Of a DNA stretch of 40,473 bases, positions 34,959 to 40,473 are shown piece after piece; positions within the stretch are counted from its first letter, which is position 1; every line of letters begins with the position of its first letter. A program made the translations under genes and the position numbers. The notes below the pieces were generated by a model. That model was not told the origin of the DNA and made no database searches. It saw only the letters and a program-made list of their open reading frames with translations. The DNA is from Patescibacteria group bacterium (GTDB lineage Bacteria; Patescibacteriota; Microgenomatia; UBA1400; PJMF01). The stretch covers positions 1-40,473 of the forward strand of contig JAHJTF010000024.1 of the NCBI GenBank assembly GCA_018830045.1, read 5' to 3'.

Positions 34959-35884
34959 AGATAACTTTTGAGGGTATTGGCTGATTTTTCAAGCTTTTGT
35001 TTTTCTTCCCAACTGAGTTTGATTTCAATGATTTCTTCTACTCCACTTCGGCCAATTACACATGGGACGCTGAGAGCGACTCCATTTTGTTCATAATATT
35101 GATGAAGTGGTACAGAAACGGGAAAAATGGCTTTTTCATCACGCAGTATTGCTTCGACTAGTCTAGCTACTACACTAGCAATGCCATAGTAAGTTGAGCC
35201 TTTAGCCTCAATAATTTTGTAGGCTGCTTCTTGGGTTTTTTGGTAGGCAATCATGGCTTTTTCTGCTGAGAAGTTAGGAAAACTAATCAATGGTTGGCCT
35301 CCTACCGAAGCACTGGAAAGAGCAGGAAAAGAACTATCACCATGTTCCCCTAAGATATAGGCATGGATACTCTGTGGATTGACGTGGATAAATTCTGAGA
35401 GATGGAACCTAAATCTTGAGGTATCTAGGGTAGTTCCGGAGCCAAAAATTCTTCCCTTGGGCCAATTAGCCATGAGGTAAGCTTTGTAGGTAAGAATATC
35501 TACTGGATTGGCTATAAACAACAAAATAGCATTGGGGGCATAATTAATTATCTGGGGTAAAATTTTTTCTAAGATCGCTGTATTATTCTCAACCAAATCA
35601 AGCCTTGTTTCCCCTGGCTTTTGTGAGCTGCCAGCGGTGTAAATAATGACATCACTATCAGTGAGATCAGCAAAATCATCAGTGGCAATAATCTCGGCAT
35701 GATCTAGAAAAGTCATCCCATGCTCTAAATCTAACTTTTCTCCTTTGATTTTGTCTAAAGATCGGTTATAGAGTACAAGCTCATTAGTGATACCTTGTAA
35801 AAGAATCGCATAGGCAGTAGTTATTCCCACACGACCACAACCTATGATGCTGACTTTATTATTATCGAATTGAGGTTTTTTCAT
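34955..35884 (-). CDS. ldh: L-lactate dehydrogenase
   Basis: 309-aa enzyme reducing pyruvate to lactate while recycling NADH. The Rossmann loop is VSIIGCGRVGITTAYAIL. The substrate-specificity residue is Gln (AGSSQKPGETR), which marks lactate rather than malate dehydrogenase, and the catalytic His is in ILGEHGDSSFP. At the end of the second strand the expected Asp that binds NAD ribose is Asn (LVLYNRS, N40-R41), which might relax NADH preference towards NADPH. TAAAAT lies 8 bases before the ATG. It is adjacent to the EEP gene (34 bases). Confidence 0.92.
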   Translation of the reverse strand: MKKPQFDNNKVSIIGCGRVGITTAYAILLQGITNELVLYNRSLDKIKGEKLDLEHGMTFLDHAEIIATDDFADLTDSDVIIYTAGSSQKPGETRLDLVENNTAILEKILPQIINYAPNAILLFIANPVDILTYKAYLMANWPKGRIFGSGTTLDTSRFRFHLSEFIHVNPQSIHAYILGEHGDSSFPALSSASVGGQPLISFPNFSAEKAMIAYQKTQEAAYKIIEAKGSTYYGIASVVARLVEAILRDEKAIFPVSVPLHQYYEQNGVALSVPCVIGRSGVEEIIEIKLSWEEKQKLEKSANTLKSYL

Positions 35885-35892
35885 GGGCAGTA

Positions 35893-35898
35893 ATTTTA
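35893..35898 (-). promoter_or_regulatory. Possible -10 box of ldh
   Basis: TAAAAT on the minus strand, 8 bases before the ATG; the mRNA would have a leader of about 1-2 bases. No clear -35. Confidence 0.35.
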
Positions 35899-35918
35899 TT
35901 AATAATACTTACCTATAT

Positions 35919-36689
35919 TTATACATCTAAATGTGCCACTAAAGGTAGATGATCTGAGATATTTACTGGAGGGCAAGATTTTTTTAAAACTTTGATATTT
36001 GGGCTGATAAACATCATGTCAACAACTGCATCAGCAAAACCGGGATAATTTGTAAGATTTTTTTGTTTGAGATTAAAAGTTGTTTTAAGCTCGTCTTTAA
36101 AGACATTGGTTAGTTTTGCTTCAATATCTCTAATGGTTTGAGTTTGAGGCTGGATATTAAAATCACCGCCCAAGATTGTGTTTGGTTGATTTTTGATCTC
36201 TTGTAAAATAATATCGCGCATTTTTAAGCGACGTTTAGTATCAGCGGTTCCATCAAAATTAACCGGACCATGAATATTAAGTAATTTAATTTTCTTACTA
36301 TTAACTTGGATAAAAGCAGTTTGTAATAACGCAGGAAAGTTTGAGAAATCTATTAATGAATCATGATCGTATGCACCATAAGGAACGTCGGGGTGAATTG
36401 TTTGTGATTCATTAAGAGGAAATTTTGAAATAATTAGTTGGCCGTTTTGGATATCTCCCTCTTTTTTTCTCGTATCAAGGTAGCTGGGAGCAAAGTTATA
36501 ACTATGATTTGGGAAAAGCTTGGTTAACAGCGAAACTGTTCTGAATCTTTTTTCAATCTTGAGACTTTTTCCATCATAAGTTTCTTGAAGAAGCATGATG
36601 TCGGCCTGCTGATGAAGTAGAAACTGTGCGGCTTGATCAAATAATCGTCCTCCACCCCATAGATTGAGTGAAATTACCTTAATGGTCAT
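35919..36689 (-). CDS. Endonuclease/exonuclease/phosphatase-family protein
   Basis: 256-aa protein of the EEP (DNase I-like) fold. The metal-binding and catalytic blocks are present in order: SLNLWGGG (Asn), LLQETYDG (Glu), NIHGPVNFDG (His), GGDFNIQP (Asp, Asn) and ISDHLPLVAHL (Asp-His). Members include DNA-repair nucleases, phospholipases and sugar or inositol phosphatases; the target here is unknown. No signal peptide. Its ATG is 21 bases from the divergent truB start, with a shared palindromic -10 box between them. Confidence 0.88.
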   Translation of the reverse strand: MTIKVISLNLWGGGRLFDQAAQFLLHQQADIMLLQETYDGKSLKIEKRFRTVSLLTKLFPNHSYNFAPSYLDTRKKEGDIQNGQLIISKFPLNESQTIHPDVPYGAYDHDSLIDFSNFPALLQTAFIQVNSKKIKLLNIHGPVNFDGTADTKRRLKMRDIILQEIKNQPNTILGGDFNIQPQTQTIRDIEAKLTNVFKDELKTTFNLKQKNLTNYPGFADAVVDMMFISPNIKVLKKSCPPVNISDHLPLVAHLDV

Positions 36690-36695
36690 GCGGCC

Positions 36696-36703
36696 ATTAT
36701 AAT
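36696..36703. promoter_or_regulatory. Symmetric -10 box shared by two divergent leaderless genes
   Basis: The palindrome ATTATAAT reads TATAAT on both strands. The minus-strand copy ends 6 bases before the EEP ATG (36689); the plus-strand copy ends 7 bases before the truB ATG (36711). Only 21 bases separate the two start codons. Confidence 0.6.
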
Positions 36704-36710
36704 ACTAAGG

Positions 36711-37412
36711 ATGGAACTAGGACTAAAAGGTGATCCGCCAGCTGGTATTTTATTAATTGATAAGCCCACTGGCATGACAAGCCATGACGTAGTTGATAAA
36801 GTTCGTAAAAAAACTAGTGTTGTGAAAGTTGGTCATACTGGGACGTTGGATCCTTTAGCTACAGGAATATTAATAATTTTAGTGAGCAGAGAGTTTACCA
36901 AGCGCCAAAGCGAGTTTTTAAAACTTGATAAAGAATATGTTTGTATGGCGCGGTTGGGGATAGAAACTGACACTTATGATATAGAGGGGAAGGTGGTTGG
37001 GAGAGCCAAGCAGAAAAAGCTGGGGGAAATTGCAGAAAAAGATTTAGAAAATATTTTAAAAAATTTTAGAGGCAAAATTACTCAAACAGTTCCTCCTTAC
37101 TCCGCGGTTAAAATTAAAGGTAAAAAACTGTATGACAAAGCTAGAGGGGGCGGGGTTGATCAGAGCGACCTCCCTCAAAGAAGAGTTGAGATCAAAGAGT
37201 TGGAGTTAATAGATTTTTACCAGGATGAAAAAACTCAGGCAGTGTATTGTTCTTTGCGAGTCAGTTGCGGCTCTGGGACATATATTAGATCTTTAGTTCA
37301 TGACATTGGTCAAGTGCTGGGGGTGGGTGCTGTTGTCACTTCACTTCGGAGAACACGCATCGGCAAATATCAAGTTAAAGACGCTATGAGTTTACAAAGT
37401 TTCGTAACTTAG
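36711..37412 (+). CDS. truB: tRNA pseudouridine-55 synthase
   Basis: 233-aa enzyme making the universal pseudouridine in the T-loop of tRNAs. GILLIDKPTGMTSHDVVDKVR and GHTGTLDPLATG carry the family signature; the catalytic Asp is D47. SGTYIRSLVHDIG is motif III. It is shorter than the E. coli enzyme, lacking most of the C-terminal PUA-like domain. AAGG sits just before the ATG, but the -10 box is too close for a normal leader. Its end overlaps the SIMPL gene tail to tail by 21 bases. Confidence 0.94.
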   Translation: MELGLKGDPPAGILLIDKPTGMTSHDVVDKVRKKTSVVKVGHTGTLDPLATGILIILVSREFTKRQSEFLKLDKEYVCMARLGIETDTYDIEGKVVGRAKQKKLGEIAEKDLENILKNFRGKITQTVPPYSAVKIKGKKLYDKARGGGVDQSDLPQRRVEIKELELIDFYQDEKTQAVYCSLRVSCGSGTYIRSLVHDIGQVLGVGAVVTSLRRTRIGKYQVKDAMSLQSFVT

Positions 37413-38162
37413 AGTCACGCTATATCGATAAATTTCGCTTCCAGGCTCAATCTGAGTTGGCTCTTTTGGTCCACCACCATCTAAAGCCATTTCTGCGCGC
37501 GCATAGATGGGCTGCGGATAGTTATTGCCATCAGACTCAGTAACATTCACTACTTTCCCCAGTTTAACTCCGGCTAATTTAGCTAATTCTTCAGCGCTAG
37601 CTTTGGCTTCGGCGATAGCTTTTTCTCGAGCCTCTTTCTTGAGCTCTTCTTGTCTTTTTTCACTTAGACTAAAACTGATTCCTCCGACTTGATTGGCTCC
37701 CAAGTCAGTAGCGGCATCAATCGCATGGTTTAGTTTTTCAAAATCAGTTATTTTAACTACGATTTGAGCATGAACTCTGTAGCCAGTGATGCTTCGCTCC
37801 AAGCTTTGGTAATCATATTCTGGGTTGACTTGATAGTTTTGAGTTTGAATATTTTCTTTATCAACTCCAAGTTTTTTTATGGCACTGGAAATTTCGTTAA
37901 TAACTTCATTCGCTGCTGACTGAGCCTCAATTACGCTAGAGCGTTTGATATCAATACCTAAATAGATTTGGGCTTCATCGGGGATAGCGCTAATTTCACT
38001 ATCTCCGGTGGAATTAAAGGTGGTTTGTTTTTGAGTTAAAGTTTGAGTAACTGAAATGGGCAGGGGTCCAGTAAATCTAGTGACTAAAATACTCGTGCCC
38101 ACAACTACCGCACTCACAAAAAAAGCTTTAATAATAGTTTGAAGAATAAAGAGTTTATCCAT
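37392..38162 (-). CDS. SIMPL-domain (DUF541) membrane-anchored protein
   Basis: 256-aa protein with an N-terminal membrane anchor or signal (about residues 5-30) and a SIMPL/DUF541 domain: STGDSEISAIPDEAQIYLGI at the start, ANEVINEISSAIKKLGVDKENIQTQNYQVNPEY in the middle, and REKAIAEAKASAEELAKLAGVKLGKVVNV late. Family proteins are envelope or periplasmic and form oligomers; a link to stress has been suggested for some. The frame reaches a GTG at 38168; ATG 38162 is preferred because TGA-TATGCT ends 6 bases upstream. The helicase stop lies at 38182. Confidence 0.85.
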   Translation of the reverse strand: MDKLFILQTIIKAFFVSAVVVGTSILVTRFTGPLPISVTQTLTQKQTTFNSTGDSEISAIPDEAQIYLGIDIKRSSVIEAQSAANEVINEISSAIKKLGVDKENIQTQNYQVNPEYDYQSLERSITGYRVHAQIVVKITDFEKLNHAIDAATDLGANQVGGISFSLSEKRQEELKKEAREKAIAEAKASAEELAKLAGVKLGKVVNVTESDGNNYPQPIYARAEMALDGGGPKEPTQIEPGSEIYRYSVTLSYETL

Positions 38163-38168
38163 AAACAC

Positions 38169-38177
38169 AGCATATCA
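38169..38177 (-). promoter_or_regulatory. Extended -10 promoter of the SIMPL gene (leaderless)
   Basis: TGA followed by TATGCT on the minus strand, ending 6 bases before the ATG at 38162, directly after the helicase stop codon. Confidence 0.45.
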
Positions 38178-38181
38178 TTTC

Positions 38182-39357
38182 TTATGCCGCAGTGCCAATA
38201 ATATAAAGCTCTTTTTCTGCTCGAGTAACACCGGTATAAAGCCATCTGCGCCATTGTTCATCATCCATCTGTTTGAATCGTTCTTCAAATAGAATCACTC
38301 TGGGAGCCTGGCTGCCTTGGGCTTTATGTACTGTGAGAGCATAACCAAAATCAAACAAGTCAGCGTCTTTAATGAGCTGGCGTTCTCCTTTGGTGTAGTT
38401 TTTTGGTTGAATGGCTCCGAATTGATGTTTATAAAGATTGCCTTGATATTTTTGATTTTGATCCAGGTTAATTTCTGCATAAAAAAAGTTTTCGTCAACG
38501 GAATCTAGATGAGCAATAGTACCCAGCATGCCATTGTAAATATGTTTAGTGTGATTGTTTCTCAGGCAAATTACCCTGTCACCCACCATCGGTCCGGGGG
38601 TTGGCTCAAAAAATTTATGTTGGCGAATAAAATCATTGATTTTAACTCGAGTGTGATTATAGCCAGTTAGAATCATGGTTTGATTACTCTGCTCTTTTAA
38701 CAGTTGTTGGACTTTTTCTTGAGTGTCTATCTCTTGCTGGTCGAGTTTTTCAATATGTGGTCCAAACTTGCCTATGGGAATTTTGCCAGTTTTTCTGGCT
38801 TGAATAGAGAGTTTAATGATTGGATTGTCAGCTGCCTGGCGATGAATTATTTCTAGTTTAATGTTTGGTTTTTCCATGAGGCTAAATTTTCCTTCAATTG
38901 GAGGAAGTTGGCCATGATCGCCGATGGCAATAATGGGAATGTTAAAAGAGAGTAAATCCTGCCAAATGTCAAAGTTAACCATGGAGGCTTCATCAACAAT
39001 GATGAGTTTAACATCTAGTTTTTTCTTTTTGTTCCACCCAATAATATTGTTTTTTTCATTGATTAACGGGGCGTAAATTAGTGAGTGAATGGTGCCGATG
39101 AAATCTTGGCTAAAACTAGCCAAATGCTGTATAAGGGTTGTTTTTAAAACTCGAACTGCCTTACCGGTATAACTGACTAAAGCAATTTTTAATTTTGGGT
39201 TTTTTTTATTTAAGATTTGGCGCAGTAAGGCAGTGAGAGTTGTTTTACCAGTTCCAGCATAGCCGCCAAGCGTGAAATAGTTTGGCGTGCGATTGGGTGT
39301 TTTTAGCCAGGTGATAATTGACTCTAAAGCTTGTTTTTGATCAGCCGATAGTTGCAC
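38182..39357 (-). CDS. SF1 helicase, RecD/Dda-like
   Basis: 391-aa ATP-dependent helicase. Walker A GYAGTGKTT (32-40), Walker B IIVDEASMV, motif III GDHGQLPPIEGKF, motif IV-like MILTGYNHTRVKIN and the final motifs ALTVHKAQGSQ and LYTGVTRAEKELYI match SF1B enzymes of the RecD2/Dda type, which move 5' to 3' on single-stranded DNA. It lacks the N-terminal extension of RecD2 and is about the size of T4 Dda. It starts with GTG (MQLSADQKQAL); TATACT ends 6 bases upstream. The likely role is DNA repair or fork processing. Confidence 0.9.
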   Translation of the reverse strand: MQLSADQKQALESIITWLKTPNRTPNYFTLGGYAGTGKTTLTALLRQILNKKNPKLKIALVSYTGKAVRVLKTTLIQHLASFSQDFIGTIHSLIYAPLINEKNNIIGWNKKKKLDVKLIIVDEASMVNFDIWQDLLSFNIPIIAIGDHGQLPPIEGKFSLMEKPNIKLEIIHRQAADNPIIKLSIQARKTGKIPIGKFGPHIEKLDQQEIDTQEKVQQLLKEQSNQTMILTGYNHTRVKINDFIRQHKFFEPTPGPMVGDRVICLRNNHTKHIYNGMLGTIAHLDSVDENFFYAEINLDQNQKYQGNLYKHQFGAIQPKNYTKGERQLIKDADLFDFGYALTVHKAQGSQAPRVILFEERFKQMDDEQWRRWLYTGVTRAEKELYIIGTAA

Positions 39358-39363
39358 CCTCGC

Positions 39364-39369
39364 AGTATA
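39364..39369 (-). promoter_or_regulatory. -10 box of the helicase gene (leaderless)
   Basis: TATACT on the minus strand ends 6 bases before the GTG at 39357. No clear -35. Confidence 0.45.
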
Positions 39370-39402
39370 ACTTAAAACCGAAGCAGTTTTTATTTCAATC
39401 TA

Positions 39403-39411
39403 TGCTATAAT
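39403..39411 (+). promoter_or_regulatory. Extended -10 promoter of the RRM gene
   Basis: TGC followed by the consensus TATAAT. No -35 at 16-18 bases. The predicted start is near 39418, giving a leader of about 120 bases. Confidence 0.6.
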
Positions 39412-39487
39412 AATTAATAGTTTGTGAACATTTTGTTGGAAGATTATATTGATTAAATTCTCTAAATTTTTTTTAACAGTTCATTAA

Positions 39488-39528
39488 CTGAGTATTAAAT
39501 AAACTCAGCATTTACTGAGTTAAAGGAG
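39488..39528 (+). promoter_or_regulatory. Alternative-hairpin leader and strong RBS of the RRM gene
   Basis: Arm 1 CTGAGT (39488-39493) and arm 3 CTGAGTT (39515-39521) can each pair with arm 2 AACTCAG (39502-39508); the 2-3 hairpin has 7 pairs and a 6-base loop, the 1-2 hairpin 6 pairs and a 9-base loop. Arm 3 touches the Shine-Dalgarno AAAGGAG (39522-39528), which lies 10 bases before the ATG. Confidence 0.5.
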
Positions 39529-39538
39529 TAGGGACATT

Positions 39539-39925
39539 ATGAATGATACCCCTCAAGAAGACCCAACAAAGTTATTTGTGGGCAATTTACCTTGGAGCAT
39601 GACCGAGGAAGGTATTAGTGAGATTTTCTCCAAGTATGGGGAGATAGTTGATGTTCACCTAGTGACAGACCAACAAAGTGGTCGTTCACGCGGTATTGCT
39701 TTTGTAAGATACGGTACGGCAGAAGAAGCCGCCAATGCTATCAAAGGCGAAAATGAAACAGAAATTGAAGGCCGAGCTCTTCGAGTCAATGTAGCTCGTC
39801 CTCGTCAACCTCGAGAAAATCGTGGCGGCAGCGGCGGTTACCGTGGTGGTAGCAGCAGTGGCAGTCGAGGTGGATATGGCGGAGGCAATCGCGGTGGCTA
39901 CGGCAACCGAGGTGGTCAATATTAA
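39539..39925 (+). CDS. RRM glycine-rich RNA-binding protein
   Basis: 128-aa protein with one RNA recognition motif (residues about 10-88) and a Gly/Arg/Ser-rich tail (about 94-128, with repeated RGG-like units). RNP2 is LFVGNL (12-17) and RNP1 is RGIAFVRY (51-58) with the aromatic residues that stack on RNA. It resembles cyanobacterial and other bacterial Rbp proteins, often cold-induced RNA chaperones. The long leader, strong Shine-Dalgarno sequence and own terminator suggest a highly and separately regulated single gene. Confidence 0.93.
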   Translation: MNDTPQEDPTKLFVGNLPWSMTEEGISEIFSKYGEIVDVHLVTDQQSGRSRGIAFVRYGTAEEAANAIKGENETEIEGRALRVNVARPRQPRENRGGSGGYRGGSSSGSRGGYGGGNRGGYGNRGGQY

Positions 39926-39945
39926 ATCATAAAAAAAGATTTATT

Positions 39946-39976
39946 AAAAAAAAGAGCCAGTAATGGCTCTTTTTTT
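39946..39976. terminator. Bidirectional intrinsic terminator
   Basis: Stem AAAGAGCC/GGCTCTTT (39951-39958 with 39965-39972), loop AGTAAT, with an A run before and a T run after, so it can end the plus-strand RRM transcript and the minus-strand transcript from the 73-aa gene. Confidence 0.85.
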
Positions 39977-39985
39977 GTTTGAAGT

Positions 39986-40207
39986 TTATTTTTGCTTTCT
40001 TCTCTTATAAGCTGGGATCTGATCAAATTGTTCTCGTGTAATTCCCTGCTTACTACAGTATTCTGCTATGGCTTCTTCTCCTGATGAAAAATCGGGCATG
40101 TTAACTCCAGGTATGGGTATTGAGGGATCAACTCTTCGATCTGATTGATCCATTCGATCTGCTATTTGTTGAGCTCTCATGCGTTGAAAAAATTCTCCGT
40201 CTATCAT
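39986..40207 (-). CDS. Small protein of unknown function
   Basis: 73-aa soluble protein, not recognised: MIDGEFFQRMRAQQIADRM, then a Pro-rich stretch (SIPIPGVNMPDF), then SSGEEAIAEYCSKQGITREQFDQIPAYKRRKQK with a basic end. The frame extends to 40270, but ATG 40207 avoids a 46-base overlap with the upstream gene and starts 17 bases after its stop. It is probably co-transcribed with the GH130 gene and ends at the bidirectional terminator. Confidence 0.6.
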   Translation of the reverse strand: MIDGEFFQRMRAQQIADRMDQSDRRVDPSIPIPGVNMPDFSSGEEAIAEYCSKQGITREQFDQIPAYKRRKQK

Positions 40208-40224
40208 AATTTTTTTCTTTTCTG

Positions 40225-40473
40225 CTAAATTACCTCCAGTAATTTTTTCATTTCCATTGTTGCTACACACATAACTTTATCAGCTCCACCATAATAAAGG
40301 TAAACCAAACCATCTTTTTCAACAGCACCGCAAGAGAAAACCACATTATCGACAATACCTTTTTTTTCAAACTCCATTTGAGGCTCTAAAATTGGATATT
40401 TAGTGCGATATAAAACATGGAAAGGATCATTCAAATCAAGAATCATGTAGCCCAACCGATAATTTTGATCAAA
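40225..40473 (-). CDS. GH130-family glycoside phosphorylase/hydrolase (C-terminal part)
   Basis: The frame is open to the window edge, so only the last 82 codons are seen. The visible sequence FDQNYRLGYMILDLNDPFHVLYRT, followed by a PIL.P..E.. block, NVVFSCGAV and LVYLYYGGADKVMCVATM, is the conserved C-terminal region of GH130 beta-mannoside phosphorylases and related hydrolases. The substrate is probably a beta-mannoside or mannosyl-glucose/GlcNAc (family knowledge). The catalytic Asp lies upstream, outside the window. Confidence 0.8.
   Translation of the reverse strand, partial: FDQNYRLGYMILDLNDPFHVLYRTKYPILEPQMEFEKKGIVDNVVFSCGAVEKDGLVYLYYGGADKVMCVATMEMKKLLEVI

Overview
The window looks like the chromosome of a small-genome bacterium, most likely a member of the Candidate Phyla Radiation (Patescibacteria), perhaps a Microgenomates-type lineage. 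This is inferred from gene content and style: low GC, very tight packing, a class I (archaeal-type) lysyl-tRNA synthetase, a lone riboflavin kinase, a minimal F-type ATP synthase, lactate dehydrogenase with no respiratory genes in view, an RRM glycine-rich RNA-binding protein, and many short proteins of unknown function. TGA is used as a stop (for example in the first HAD gene and the HIT gene), so the UGA-glycine code of Gracilibacteria/Absconditabacteria does not apply. No prophage, insertion sequence, CRISPR array or defence island was seen.

Layout. 1-1675: two HAD phosphatases and tRNA-Arg(TCT), minus strand. 1719-2921: a multi-pass GT-C-like membrane protein, plus strand. 2947-6679: pyruvate kinase followed by PEP synthase, minus strand. 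6810-9439: a coiled-coil protein (plus), then on the minus strand ribosomal protein bS21, a HIT protein, a DHH-like phosphoesterase and a DUF4258-like protein. 9432-21514: a long minus-strand translation/secretion cluster in transcription order lysS (class I, fused to a B3/4 domain), HD protein, serS, secA, riboflavin kinase, GT4 glycosyltransferase, methyltransferase, prs, proS, DUF4258-like. 21537-28424: greA and the complete atpBEFHAGDC operon with a good promoter. 28442-33961: an orphan protein, a PilM-like/LytR_C envelope protein and a UPF0182 membrane protein. 33988-38162: tRNA-Lys(TTT), mutM, ldh, an endonuclease/exonuclease/phosphatase-family protein, truB and a SIMPL protein. 38182-40473: a RecD/Dda-like helicase, the RRM protein, a 73-aa orphan and the end of a GH130-family gene cut by the window edge. 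No stretch over 300 bases lacks a gene; the longest gap (39358-39538) holds divergent promoters and a structured leader.

How it fits together. Pyruvate kinase, PEP synthase and lactate dehydrogenase outline fermentative carbon flow around PEP and pyruvate. The ATP synthase, with a proton-type c subunit, may work as a proton pump or synthase. The rest is mainly tRNA charging and modification, ribosome, secretion, DNA repair and envelope functions.

The most interesting points are the LysRS-I plus B3/4 fusion, together with a tRNA-Lys carrying the G2-U71 pair expected for class I LysRS; a recurring TAnnnT hexamer 5-7 bases before start codons, which suggests many leaderless mRNAs, including one symmetric -10 box serving two divergent genes; a pyruvate kinase with a remodelled cation site; and structured leaders or terminators before the DHH-like gene and the RRM gene.
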